Source: Bombyx mori
Taxonomy: Eukaryota > Arthropoda > Insecta > Lepidoptera > Bombycidae
DNA length: 64,000 nt
Assembly (NCBI RefSeq): GCF_030269925.1
Contig: NC_085116.1
Location: forward strand, 6,200,001-6,264,000
Direction of reading: 5' to 3'
The notes beneath the pieces were generated by a model, which searched no databases, was not told the DNA's origin, and worked only from the letters and a program-made list of their open reading frames with translations. Position numbers and translations under genes: made by a program. Shown one piece after another: positions 12,119-23,058 of the stretch; the stretch's first letter is position 1; every line of letters starts with the position of its first letter.

Positions 12119-12842
12119 CTAGTGGTCCCGCAGTTAATTGGAATTGTAAGTTTGTACACTATTATGATTATATTTTATACTTCTATAATCACAAATTTCG
12201 CCAAGACTACACTATAAAAAATATTAACAAAGACAAACAATATTTAATCTATTCTCAATTTGACAACAGACGTCAAGAATAGAAGTTGACAATAAATAGT
12301 ATGCAAGTGTGTGTGCGTCAAATACATGGTATGTAGTGTGTGTAATGTTTTCTTTATTGATTTAATGAATCTTTTATGCATTATTTTAAAAAAAATATTA
12401 GCGTTGTGCACTTCTTCTCTATATTCTCTATAAGTGTGGAAAATTTCATATTCCTCCGTCCGCGCAATTTTCGTTAAGAGGGATTTTTTTTTTTTTTTTT
12501 GGTCAGGAGGAAATCGCCGGACTTCCGCCCTTTTCTGGGGATACTGGGCGGGGTATGTCAGAGTCGAACTGACTAAAACCTCCTGTCGCTCAACAACCAA
12601 CGTCCAAACCTCGCATGAGACAGAACTCATGAAAAGGCAAAGGGGGGAAAGTGAAGTGTTTAGTGCGGAGCACATCTCTCCCATCACCCTCCCCCTCGGG
12701 ACGCCGGACTGGCGGTCGTCGGCGCCACGACCACCAGCCCTCTCGGTCGGCAGACTGTCCGAAGCCCGCCTAGATGGCGCCGGTTAGAGTGGGTTCCGTT
12801 AAGAGGGATACAAAGTTTTTGCTTCACGTATTAATATATAGA
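12119..12842 (-). mobile_element. Helitron-like nonautonomous element (family H3), interrupted
   Basis: The 3' terminus (CTAG next to the GCGGGACC box) is on the left at 12119. The 5' terminus (reverse of TCTATATATTAATACGTGAAG) is on the right. It is interrupted by the family-D insertion at 12485-12796. The GTCGAA hairpin block is deleted in this copy. Confidence 0.7.
12485..12796 (-). mobile_element. Family-D retroelement inserted in a Helitron, 13-bp TSD
   Basis: On the minus strand it runs from GGAACCCACTCTAACCGG to an A-tail (seen as poly-T at 12484-12500). It is flanked by direct repeats CGTTAAGAGGGAT at 12472-12484 and 12797-12809. The host Helitron sequence resumes on the far side, proving later insertion. 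Open frames across it read only the element. Confidence 0.85.
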
Positions 12843-12883
12843 TTTTAAATGCCCAGCGAAGCGGACTAAGTACAGCTAGTAAT
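12843..12883 (+). mobile_element. Helitron-like 3' end fragment
   Basis: GCCCAGCGAAGCGGACTAAG then TACAGCTAGT is a typical Helitron-type 3' end, abutting the H3 element on its left. Confidence 0.45.
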
Positions 12884-13716
12884 TTATATTATGTAATAAT
12901 AGAGCTGGAACTTTTACAATTATAATTCTCGTGCAAGGCTGCCCAGACGAGGAGTACATCTGCAGTGGGCGCAATCGGCTCGACCGAAACGAGGGCGCTC
13001 GATCGATACCAGACGAGCAGACACAACAACTTACCGCCGTCCCCGAGAATTTCACTTCGCACCGTAAACTGCCGATGCTAATGCGATAATCGTCGGCCTG
13101 TCGAAGCATTGTAATAAATCATAGAGAAAGACGAGGCTTTTGAAAATGGAAGTCTTCGCGATTTTCCATTCGATTTTAAAGAGAGAGAAGAGAGAGAGAG
13201 ACAACGAATAGAGTTCTAATTTTGAATTTTGTTGGTTATCAATAGACGTATTTGATTTGCTAAACTCAATCAAGAAACAAAATCAAGTATCAAGGTAGGT
13301 GGGTGACATTTAGTCTGTGATCACTGACCACTAAAAATCAAATGAGACGTACCTCAATCATTAGTTTATTAAATACAATTAAAAAAAAAAAACTTATCAA
13401 ACAATCTAAACCGAAAATATAATTAATTTTAAACGAATACAAATCCATCACAATGGACGTGTCATTGAGAAAAATGTCTTTATAATGTTTTCAAAGGAAC
13501 GTCATGTTATATGTCTTTAGACACCTGTGCATACACGTTGATTACATGTGAAAAACACGAAGGCCTCCGGTGAATGACCTGTGGCGGTCTCAAGGATGCA
13601 CAAACAGTACATTGCGCTTGTCCTTTGTAATGAACACCCTATACCACATTTCGAATTTATAACAGAATTACAAACTAACAATCATCGCCTCATTTGTCTA
13701 ACTACCCTGACTGTTA
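12884..13716. other. Unique, CpG-rich block 12930-13110
   Basis: A GC-richer island (CTGCCCAGACGAGGAGTACA ... GCGATAATCGTCGGCC) without repeat similarity, followed by a GA tract. Candidate regulatory DNA only by composition. Confidence 0.3.
13183..13203 (+). repeat. (GA)n tract
   Basis: Interrupted GAGAGA run next to a CpG-rich unique block. It could bind GAGA-type factors, which is speculative. Confidence 0.5.
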
Positions 13717-13966
13717 TTCTTTATTTTTTATTACTTAGATGGGTGGACGAGCTCACAGCCCACCTGGTGTTGAGTGGTTACTGTAGCCCATAGACATCTA
13801 CAACGTAAATGCGCCACCTACCTTGAGATATAGGTTCTGAGATCTCAGTATAGTTACAACGACTGCCCCACCCTTCAAACCGAAACGCATTACTGCTTCA
13901 CGGCAGAAATAGGCAGGGCGGTGGTACCCACCCGCGCGGACTCACAAGAGGTCCTACCACCAGTAA
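13717..13966 (-). mobile_element. Family-A SINE body
   Basis: Complete body from the TTAGATGGGTGGACGAGC tail side to GAGGTCCTACCACCAGTAA. Confidence 0.85.
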
Positions 13967-14620
13967 AAAATTCTATAATAGGTACTATATTAATAGTAAT
14001 TCGTATGCGAGGCCTATTTAGTCTCATTCGTAGATGTATCAATAATCCTAAACTTAGAGCCACGGAATGTGGAAACGCCTTTATTTTTAAGATCGAAACG
14101 AAAGAATTGGCTTCATATTTTTTGCTCAAATTGCATTTTTGTTTGTTTCGTTCGTAAACGTTTCTCTTAAAATAACAAATTTAAAAAAAACACAACAGGA
14201 GCTTTCTTCCGAAGATTGTTGTTTCAAAAGCACAAATACATAAATTTTACTAACAATAAAATGTCTATTGCTACATCCAGTTAGTAATCTATGCGGGATT
14301 CGAAGTCTATTTGGGAATTCCCGGGATTGTTGATGAATTTAACATCAATAACTATCTCGTACTCGTGGTCGCGATAAAAACATATTTATGACACGTCATT
14401 CAATCAACAAAAGAACACGGAAATTTTTCCATACATACATACACACAGCCGCGAATTCGTAATCTGTATTCTCACGCAAAAAAAATGGTAGCTTTTAACT
14501 AAAAGTAAGTGTAATGCTATTAGCTATTCCGCGAATGGAAACAATAAGCAATTTATTACTCTACAAATGGGGTAAAAACACTATATTAAAATGAAATACA
14601 GCTTGAGAATTAAAATAACG

Positions 14621-14739
14621 GTAGGCAGCGGCTTGGCTCTGCAACCCTGGCATTGCTGAAGTCCATGGGCGACGGTAACCACTCACCATCAGGTGGGCCG
14701 TATGCTTGTCTCCCTACAAGGGCAATACAAAAAAAACTG
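14621..14739 (+). mobile_element. Family-C LINE 3' end fragment
   Basis: GTAGGCAGCGGCTTGGCTCTG start, ACCACTCACCATCAGGTGGG middle, CTACAAGGGCAATAC plus A-run end. Confidence 0.8.
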
Positions 14740-14901
14740 TACACAAAACATGACTATTACTTGTTTTAGAAATATCATTTTATGTACCAATTGAACCTTG
14801 AAGTATCCTTTACATCACTATTTTTAGCTTTTAGGCCTTTGTACGATGTATATTTAAATGAAAGTCTCTAAAGAACTCCGACTAGCAATAGTATTTATTT
14901 T

Positions 14902-14939
14902 CTCCAGATACGTGACCAAATTGTCTAGCGTATCTGGAG
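14902..14939. repeat. Perfect 11-bp hairpin
   Basis: CTCCAGATACG (14902-14912) and CGTATCTGGAG (14929-14939), 16-base loop. It sits 22 bases before an AGATGGCGC motif. Confidence 0.6.
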
Positions 14940-15509
14940 GATATTCGTTACTTTGAATCTAGATGGCGCTATCTTGAAGTCTTAACACAAGCCTTGCTCT
15001 CTGAATTATTCACTAGTCTAGCTCTTATTATGTTTTAGATACTTTTACATTTCAAGTCTTGAAATACACTGCAGGAGATATTCAATTTTGTGTTTTTAGT
15101 ATTTACATTATTTGTTCTCCAATAGTATCATACTAGATTCGGTTTAAATAAAAAAATTAGTTTTTTTAGATTTTTAAAGATGTTTTCTTACTTAAATGTG
15201 GTTAGTGATAACACTTACTAATTGCTACGAACCGTATTGTCTTAAGCATATGTCACTTTTAAAATAAATACTAAATTAAATTGCAATTCGGAAAGTCACA
15301 ATTTTGTTACATCACAATTAATTTTAACGTAATTTTTAAAAAAGAAAACAGCTTTTGTAAAATCTATTAAAAAAAGTTTAAAACGACTGTTTAATCAACA
15401 ATTAAACTAAACTTTAAAAGATAATATCTAAAAAAATATTTGTTAATCAATAATCTTAGTAATGGCGACAAAAATGAAATGTATTTGTAAATAGACTTGC
15501 TTTAACATA

Positions 15510-15840
15510 AACCGACTTCAAATAGAAAAAGAAAAGATATTCCTAAACAAAATAATATTAACTAAAAACAATAATCATTGAAATCGGTTGGCGTGATATT
15601 GAGTTATTCATCATTTATTGCGCACGTACTTAATGCAAATTTAAGACTTATATGGTTTTCTCATGGATACCATTATCAGAACTGGACTAAATGGAAATGG
15701 GACCAGACGGGAAGCGTCAGCTTTCTAATAAAAAAAGAATCATCAAAATCGATTCACCCAGTCAAAAGTTATGAGGTAACAAACATAAAAAAAACACATA
15801 CAGTCGAAATGAGAGCTTCCTCCTTTTTTGAAGTCGGTTA
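15510..15840. mobile_element. TIR element with ACCGACTTCAAA ends
   Basis: ACCGACTTCAAA at 15511-15522 is matched by its inverted form TTTGAAGTCGGT at 15828-15839. The right end is shared with the nested unit at about 26715-26748. An 87-codon ORF inside is not recognised as coding. Confidence 0.65.
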
Positions 15841-16234
15841 AAAATAAGCGTTCTCTATCTCGACTAAAGTATCTAACACAATTTGATTTTAAAAAAGGTC
15901 TCTAAATAATTGAAATTTAATTAAGAAACGAACACATTACAATATTACTACACAATCGCCGATCCGTGGGACGGCGCCGTCGCATTATTATATCGTATTA
16001 ATATTCCTAATTAAATTTCCTATACGATAATACCAAAGGTGCGGTGGGCGGTAATTTATAGCGACCATAAAAAGATGCACAAAGGACTCCAGATAAGACC
16101 GGATTAATTATTGTCGACCTGTGACTCATTTGATCGTAACATTGTTTTGTTTTCAGTTATAATTTATTAAAGCTATTCGGTAGCTCAAACTGCATCGTCT
16201 ACGTGTGAATTTTCTAAATATAATTCGAATCATC

Positions 16235-16538
16235 ATGCTGATAGCCTTGAGAGGCTATTTCAGCTTCTGCTTGACGTGTAGGTGAGCTCACGGGGCTCAA
16301 ACCGGGAATGTTGCTAACACTGGCCCTAGCAAGAGCAGTGCTTCGCACAATCTACCACCCGATCGGAAACGCGATCCACTGAGAAGATCTGGCGAGAAAC
16401 TCAGTGGACTGTGTCTATGGGTTAATTTACTCGTCGAGCCCTTCGTTGCAAGCAACGGGTTCGGCGAGGACGATGACCAGTGCTTGAGGTACCTAAAGGC
16501 ACCGTTAATGGATCGGTAGGATTCGTAATGACGTGTCC
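16235..16538 (-). mobile_element. Bm1-type SINE, long copy
   Basis: TGCTGATAGCCTTGAGAGGC through CTCAGTGGACTGTGTCTATG, then GGTACCTAAAGGCACCGTTA and AGGATTCGTAATGACG. It extends further than most copies. It lacks a clear poly-T and abuts the LINE end at 16539. Confidence 0.8.
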
Positions 16539-16843
16539 GCGACAACGCAACAGTCAAGGGCGTATAGAGTTCATCTATACTACCTGGAACCACTACGTTC
16601 ATCCACAGTGCGTTTCCAGAGATATTTTTGCCACGTACCATCCGGCTTTGGAATGAGCTCCCCTCCACAGTGTTTCCCGAGCGCTATGACATGTCCTTCT
16701 TCAAACGAGGCTTGTTGAGAGTATTAAGCGGTAAGCACCGGCTTGGCTCTGCCCCTGGCATTGCTGACGTCCATGAGCGACGGTAACCACTCACCATCAG
16801 GTGGGCCGTACGACTGACTATATGGTAATAAAAAAAAAAACAA
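16539..16843 (+). mobile_element. LINE 3' end: ORF2 C-terminus plus family-C 3' tail
   Basis: The sequence encodes, with frameshifts, RVHLYYLEPLRSSTVRFQR, FGMS (from LWNELP-type) and a C-terminal Phe/Lys-Arg segment typical of LINE ORF2 ends. It is followed by the ~110-bp unit GGCTTGGCTCTGCCCCTGGC ... GGTGGGCCG and an A-rich tail. This copy shows that the short family-C units scattered in the window are 3' ends of this LINE. It directly abuts a Bm1-type SINE on its left. Confidence 0.75.
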
Positions 16844-18770
16844 GTCAGGCTCAGTTATATGTTGTCATATACACGTGAACCATATGAGTTTTAATTATAA
16901 AGTGTGAATAAATTCCGTGTACTTATGACAGTACTAAATTCACATTTTTACACATAGTAAAAAGTCGTTTCTTTCACACGCTGATCCATAAAATGTTATG
17001 AAATATTTATCGCATTAAGACATCTAGAAACACGAGAAAATAAAATTATCTATAGTGTGGAAGATAAAAGTCATTCTCATAGCTAGTATAAGCTTTAATA
17101 AACATTTAATTTATTGTCATTTAATGTAATGTAAAATTTATTTAGAAAATTATCATTATTCTTATTTTTTAAATTCAAAATTAGTGCATAATGGTTTTAC
17201 TTTCGCAAAATGTCTCTTTTTAGCACACTTTTCTTAGCTTGATCCATTTATGAAAGTGAATCATCTAATATAATATACTAACTTATACCCCCAATTAAGT
17301 TGAGGTTTGCACACATATCAAGGACCTATGACATATACAACAATTTTTATTACTTTGGCCTTGACCAAGAAAACCTAAATAAAATAAAAAATAAAAGATT
17401 AATTCACTTATAAGTTCAGCTTGTTATGCGGAATTAGGCAGCCAAGTGTTACGGACATATAATATACCTTCATTTGCACCTAAAATCAAGGTAAGGATTA
17501 AGAGAAATTTCAATAGGGAAATAAGGTTTTTTATTTTAGTATAATAATATGCATTATCGAACGCAGGATCTACCTAGTTTTCTGTGGATACCGGAGCCCA
17601 TAGAAATCACAATTGTGATTGTCGTCAGCTCGACCAGACTTCAAGCTTTCGTCTCAAAATGATTGAAAGCATTTGCGTTATAATACAGTTCACATCAAAT
17701 GGGCCGTGAGATACTCTGCTTATATAGATCAGGGAAAATCACCATAACACATAATAATATAGGTATTTTTCCATGACAACTCGACGTACGAGTATGTACG
17801 ATGTGCAATGTATGTCCAAATCTTTTTGTTACGACAAGATTTATGTGTCTGAAAACTAAACTATTTTCTTTACTAGAATTATAGGATTGATGCTTGAAAC
17901 CGAGCTCTCGCTCAATGTTATGGTTTTACTGCTATCTCATTGCATTCATCATCTACATTTGATATCTTTCGGATTAAATTTCAATGGTTTTTTTTTATAA
18001 CAAATATGTCAGAAAGCTGCTTTAGAAAACGACGGTAGGATTCAATTTGAGTGATTTTTAGCCCGATAGCAAAGAACTGGGATACAAAAACTGAATGTCA
18101 GATATGTTTTTGCGCGCAATGTAACACAAAGAAACATCAACTGACACAAGGTCGTTGGCCTCGTGACGTAAAGATGTATATCTTAGTTTTGGATTGTTGG
18201 TTCTACTAAAAGAGATGGTTACCGGAGCCCACGATTATCAAGTTAGTCCAGGGGGAAGATTTTCGGGCTTCAGAGAAACCTACATTGTCCTAAGTAATGT
18301 TCGCACGATACATATTTTCAGGTCCATCTGTGTTGGCCAAGATTTCTGTGCATCTCATTTCAAGCTGGTTCAAAGACTAAGGCCGTCTTTTATTTATATC
18401 AGGCCTATTAGGAGAATTGCCATAATCGCCAAATCTGGCAATTAGAAGCCGGTATAATACTCAGACAACCCTACTGCCAAATTTTTGGGGAGCCGATCAT
18501 TTCACACCCTGTATAACGCGATTGTGATGCGCAACATATGGTCTTCAATAAATGAGCATTAAACATTTCGAAATCTCGTAACGGAGCTTTGTTAAAAGTT
18601 ATCGAAGTCGTTGATTCATCTCTGAACGATGCCCATTTCGAATCGTGCGTTCGTTTTAAAGCAATACAAAGAATACCATTTTTGGCAACCATAATCGTGT
18701 TGTCGCAACACAAGATCCACATTACAAAAACTTACTTTAGGTGCGGTATCCGAAAGATTTCTGTCGCGCA
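16844..18770. other. No recognised feature
   Basis: AT-rich unique DNA. Isolated ACCGGAGCCCA scraps at about 17590 and 18220 may be very old family-A SINE remains. Confidence 0.4.
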
Positions 18771-19003
18771 TTTCTTTTTTTTTTTATTGCCTAGATGTAT
18801 GGACGAGCTCACAGCCCACCTGGTGTTAAGTGGTTACTGGAACCCATAGACATCTACAACGTTAATGCGCCACACACCTTGAGATATCAGTTCTAAGGTC
18901 TCAGTATAGTTACAACGGCTGCCCCACCCTTCTAACCGAAACGCATCACTGCTTCACGGCAGAAATAGGCGGGGCGGTGGTACCTAACCGTGCGGACTCA
19001 CAA
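18771..19003 (-). mobile_element. Family-A SINE body, slightly truncated
   Basis: Poly-T, GCCTAGATGTATGGACGAGC through GGTACCTAACCGTGCGGACT. The last ~30 bases of the body are missing. Confidence 0.8.
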
Positions 19004-20753
19004 ACAAACAACACATTCAAAGCGCTACTAAATTTAACGTTATTTCATGCGATCAGACGGGTATAATATCCTATTTGTTATAAATACTACACCGATGCAA
19101 TGTTCAAAAGCAATTCCTTGTCATCAGATATTTTCATAAAGGAACTCCCGGCCATAAAGACAGTGCAAGTCCTCGATAAAATAGCTACGTGATTTTCCTG
19201 CACGGATTTCTCGAATCTTTTTCATCTCGCGCCATCCGAGCAGATCGCCGTAAACACACGCTCCCTCATCTGATAGGTATGTCCCGAGAATTTATATTCT
19301 AAGAGAATTTTCAAATGTAAATTTTCAACGTCTTCAAATATTTAGGCACTATTACGTAAAAAGTTCCGTAGGTTTCTCTATTACTTGTGATATCTACGAC
19401 TCATAGTCATGGTATTAAATCCCGTGGGAACTATAACAATTTGCTGGCAATCACCTCGGCCCGGTACACCCATACGGCGAACTCAATAATGCATGAGCCC
19501 CGTCAGTCGTCCGATGCGCAGAACAGACTCTAATTACGGCAAACAACACAAACGGTCTATTCCCACCTCGGGGCGCGGTTATCGAACCCGATTCTCAGAA
19601 ACCACCTAATCCGATGTAAACAAAATACAACGAGGCCATTAGTCTAGTTGTGACGCAATAAAATGACGCTCACCTCGCTGAATGTATCGCGGAGCGCGCT
19701 CGTAGGGTCGTGCCATTCGTAAACACTTCCGCATCATCAAACATTCTTTGATGCTAGTAGCTGCGAACTGACGTTGCGTAGTTTTGCATTTGAATTGCGA
19801 AGATTTTGACAGATAAAACGGTCGTGGCGCGCCACTCGGACTGCAATACTACGAGAGTAGCTACTGCAGTGAAAGCTCTGCATGCAGTCAGAAGTAATCT
19901 CAGGACGCCGGCACGTCCTCAATCCTCTCCGATAGCTTTCTTTGTGCGCGAGTACATAATATCGCATGATCGCATCGAAGTTACTTTATATGAGCGTTCT
20001 CCGCTGCAACCACCGAACCGCACCGGATTTATTTCAGTGAATATTTCCCGAGCTTTACAAAACATGCATAAATCAGACGATCGCAATCACGAATGACTGG
20101 CGACTGCGCGACGAACATCCTCCGAATGGAAATAACGTAGTCAGAAGCTTTCGGATGTAACGAACCGTCCGTAAGCTTCTATTGCTCTATCCTGCAAATT
20201 TATTTTAACATTATCGTTATGTGTCGTAAAAATTTGTTGGTCACATCGTAAAAGCGAATCCAACGTTTAGTCTGCCAAGGTACGAGTAGGTACGTTGCGC
20301 TGAGACGAGAGCTTTGATGTTACGACTTGTTCTGTGCCGGGAATAAAACTTCAGTGCGATCATTTGACTTGCACCGAGAGCTACCGAGATTTCCCTGAGG
20401 CTAACATTTTCAAATAAGATCACATGTTTCCAAAAAAACACTGTCTTAATGCTTCGACTTAAGCATAGTTTTTATTCTAACGTTTATTAATCTAAAATTG
20501 TATACATAAAAGAGTTGTATTGATTGCCTTTATGAAGCAAGAGTACCTGTTTTGATAAAGCGAAAGTGGTATTACTAGATAAACGAGACAAGCGGAGGTC
20601 TCCATAGATTTACACAGCTAAGCTCCTTGATAAAGTTATAGCGCCTCGTTTCTTTTAATACCATAATTGATTACAAAAACAATTTCTAACACAAATGGCA
20701 GGACTGCTTAAAGAAAACACTTAATTTAAAAGGAAAAATCTATTTTTCTATCT
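19004..20753. other. Longest repeat-poor, CpG-containing stretch upstream of EcR-A
   Basis: 19600-20450 holds many CpGs and no family I recognise. Opposed ORFs of 96 and 76 codons (19806-20096, 19737-19967) overlap but show no domain. It is a plausible site for an EcR-A promoter or leader exon, on position and composition only. Confidence 0.3.
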
Positions 20754-21042
20754 TCTATACCTATATGTATGAATTACTGTTCGTTAGTCTCGCTAAAACT
20801 CGAGAACGGCTGGACCGATTTGGCTAATTTTGTTCTTGAATTATTTATGGAAATCCAGAGAAGGTTTAAAAAAGATAAATATGAAAATGCTGGGAACTAA
20901 ATAATAATAACAATTTTGTTTTTCCTTTGATGTGCCCCCCGTCGGACGGATACCTTTTGTTTGTTTTAAGTTTATTTTATACAAAAGTTTAGGTCTTTTA
21001 TTTATCGATTGAGGCACTACGAAGTCTGCCGGGTCAGCTAGT
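20754..21042 (+). mobile_element. Helitron-like element (family H2)
   Basis: CTATATGTATGAATTACTGT at the left, GATTGAGGCACTACGAAGTC and GGGTCAGCTAGT at the right. Confidence 0.7.
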
Positions 21043-21394
21043 AGCTAATAAATATAAGTCACAATAAATTTCGTTCCAAATTGTCGTATAACTAGTGGGC
21101 GAAAGTTAACTATCGTCTTTCGATTACATTCAAGACGTAGTAAGCCTATTGGTATTACGTGTTCTCCGGTAATAGATTGCGTGGTGCGTCGTCCGCTTGC
21201 AGCAGAGAAAGCCGGCTGTATCGTACAAGTATCCGTTGAAGTGGGTTGGTGCGGACACCGCCGAGTGCCACTGGGTGAGCGTGTCGAGGTCGTGACGTCA
21301 TCGACGCTTTCTCTGCGCGCGCGCTTCTTGTGCAACAACGCGCTGCAGCTCATGCACTCTGTACTGACTCGTGATGACCGAAAACGTGTATGTA

Positions 21395-21880
21395 TGAGGC
21401 CGTCAGCGCAAAAGTGGCCTAATTTTTTTTTCCTACCTATGCTGATAGACTTGAGAGGCTATTTCAGCTTCACCCTAACGTCTGTAGGTCACGGGGCTCA
21501 AACCGGAGTGTTGCTAACACTGACCCTAGCAAGAGCAGTGCTTCGCAGAATCTACCACCGGATCGGAAACGCGACCCACTGAGAAGATCCGGCAAGAAAC
21601 TCAGCGGCCTGTGTCTATGGGTTAAAGTGGCCTAAGCTTACCATAGTAAGTATGGAGGCAATTAGGTTTGAATTTTCATGAATTTGAATTTGAGTAGGCA
21701 AAAAAAAAAACAATACGCGAAAAAATAATGCTTACAAAGCTATCTGTTATCTATGGGTGAAACTATGGATAGGCCGGATTTGCATCAAAATTTATTATAT
21801 TTTTAATAAATTACAATATACATCATATAAGCTTGAATTTAAAAATTGTGGGTTAGGCCACTTTTGCGCTGATGGCCTCA
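21395..21880 (+). mobile_element. TIR element (TGAGGCCGTCAGCGC family), interrupted by Bm1
   Basis: The left end TGAGGCCGTCAGCGCAAAAG is inverted at the right as CTTTTGCGCTGATGGCCTCA. TGTA flanks both sides (21391-21394 and 21881-21884), a possible 4-bp target duplication. The interior contains the Bm1 at 21423-21623. Confidence 0.8.
21423..21623 (-). mobile_element. Bm1-type SINE inside a TIR element, 12-bp TSD
   Basis: Flanked by AAAGTGGCCTAA at 21411-21422 and 21624-21635. Poly-T lies at the left and TGTGTCTATGGGTT at the right. It interrupts the TIR element at 21395-21880. Confidence 0.85.
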
Positions 21881-22020
21881 TGTATTCGGGTTTTGTAACA
21901 CACATAATGAATCTTAAGAACGTGACTTGATTTGGTCGGATATAGACAATCGCCGTGTGCCGGTTGTGACGACTTATCTAAGCCCCGTACCAGAAAGTCA
22001 TCATCAACCCAACTGACAAA

Positions 22021-22275
22021 TGAGGCCGTCAGCGCAACAATGGCCTAAACCACCGTTCATATTCGTACTTATGTATTGCAATTTATTTAAAACATAATTA
22101 ATTTTGATGCAAAATCAGCCTATTCCTAGTTTCATTCATAGATAACAGATGCCTTTGTAAACATCATTATAGCGCGTATTTTTTTGCCTACGAAGTATTG
22201 TAAAGGTTAATTCGAACCTCATTATCTCCATACTAACTATGGTAAGCTTAGGCCACTTTTGCGCTGACGGCCTCA
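22021..22275 (-). mobile_element. TIR element (TGAGGCCGTCAGCGC family), uninterrupted
   Basis: TGAGGCCGTCAGCGCAACAA at the left and CTTTTGCGCTGACGGCCTCA at the right. Its interior is the reverse complement of the copy at 21395-21880 (AACTATGGTAAGCTTAGGCC), 140 bases away. Confidence 0.8.
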
Positions 22276-22639
22276 AATAGCTGTTATTATTTTTGATGCT
22301 CACGTGTGGGCTCGAAAGAGGCTCCGCTGTTTGGAATGATGAGGTCATAAAGAATACCATTCTCGAAGAACTAGAAATAGGTAACTGTGTCGAGGTTGCG
22401 ATGTCGAACGCTTTCGCTCACTCGCGTGCGTTGTGCAATAAGAGTTGTTTGTGAACTTGTAGTCTGTGTTGAAAACTTTGTCGGGTCTCTCGTAGTTGTA
22501 GGGCGTATCGTGAAGCGCCGTTTCGGTTTGAAGGGACAATTGAATTTAGACTTTGACCTCATTTAAGACGATTGCAGACGATTCATTATGTCTATGAGAT
22601 GATATATGATGTCTATACCCACTTAGAAGCTACCAAAAA

Positions 22640-22885
22640 ATAACATTTGAATATATCAAATAGGCCATAATGACCAGAAAAGTAATGCGTAGAGAAAGGA
22701 TGCATGTGACTAGGAGATGGATGGAAAGAGTAGTGTAAGAGTAGTGTAGAGTAGTGTAAGAGTAGTGTGAATGACGATATGAGAGAGAGAGAAGTGAGTG
22801 TTGAGATGACGGCTGATAGAAGAGAATGGAAGAGAAAAATTAGCTATGCCGACCCCACCTAGTGGGATAAGGTGGAGAAAAAAAA
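22640..22885 (+). mobile_element. LINE ORF2 3'-terminal fragment with internal minisatellite
   Basis: The plus strand reads RRWMERV, then after a repeat expansion VNDDMREREVSVEMTADRRE, KRKISYADPT, a stop, WDKVE and an A-run. This resembles the C-terminus of a silkworm LINE ORF2. A GAGTAGTGTAA-type 11-bp unit is repeated about four times at 22728-22772 and disrupts the frame. Confidence 0.65.
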
Positions 22886-22900
22886 TTGTTATTGACTTTT

Positions 22901-22981
22901 TTACTGGTGGTAGGACCTCTTCAGAGTCCGCGCGGGTAGGTACCACCGCCCTGCTTATTTATGCCGTGAAGCAGTAATGCC
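22901..22981 (+). mobile_element. Family-A SINE fragment, 3'-truncated
   Basis: ACTGGTGGTAGGACCTCTTC to GCCGTGAAGCAGTAATGCC. It is enclosed by inverted LINE fragments and lacks its 3' half. Confidence 0.7.
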
Positions 22982-22985
22982 ATTA

Positions 22986-23058
22986 CCATTTCCATACATC
23001 TCCTAGTCACATGCATCTTCTCTCTACGCATCTTGATGCGACAAAAAAGTCAATAACA
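22986..23058 (-). mobile_element. Inverted piece of the same LINE end
   Basis: CATCTCCTAGTCACATGCAT and CTCTCTACGCAT are the reverse complement of 22689-22722. GTCAATAACA at 23049-23058 mirrors TGTTATTGAC at 22887-22896. The two arms enclose a SINE fragment. Confidence 0.65.

Noticed and set aside
12244..12787. Opposed ORFs of 147 and 117 codons
   Set aside because: They read across a Helitron and the family-D unit nested in it. The encoded stretches recur with each repeat copy and have no domain.
19737..20096. ORFs of 76 and 96 codons in the CpG-rich stretch
   Set aside because: They overlap on opposite strands, lack domains or splice signals, and are expected by chance in GC-richer DNA.
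22728..22772. Possible CRISPR-like or satellite array of GAGTAGTGTAA units
   Set aside because: About four 11-bp units without spacers inside a LINE remnant. A minisatellite, not an array with unique spacers.
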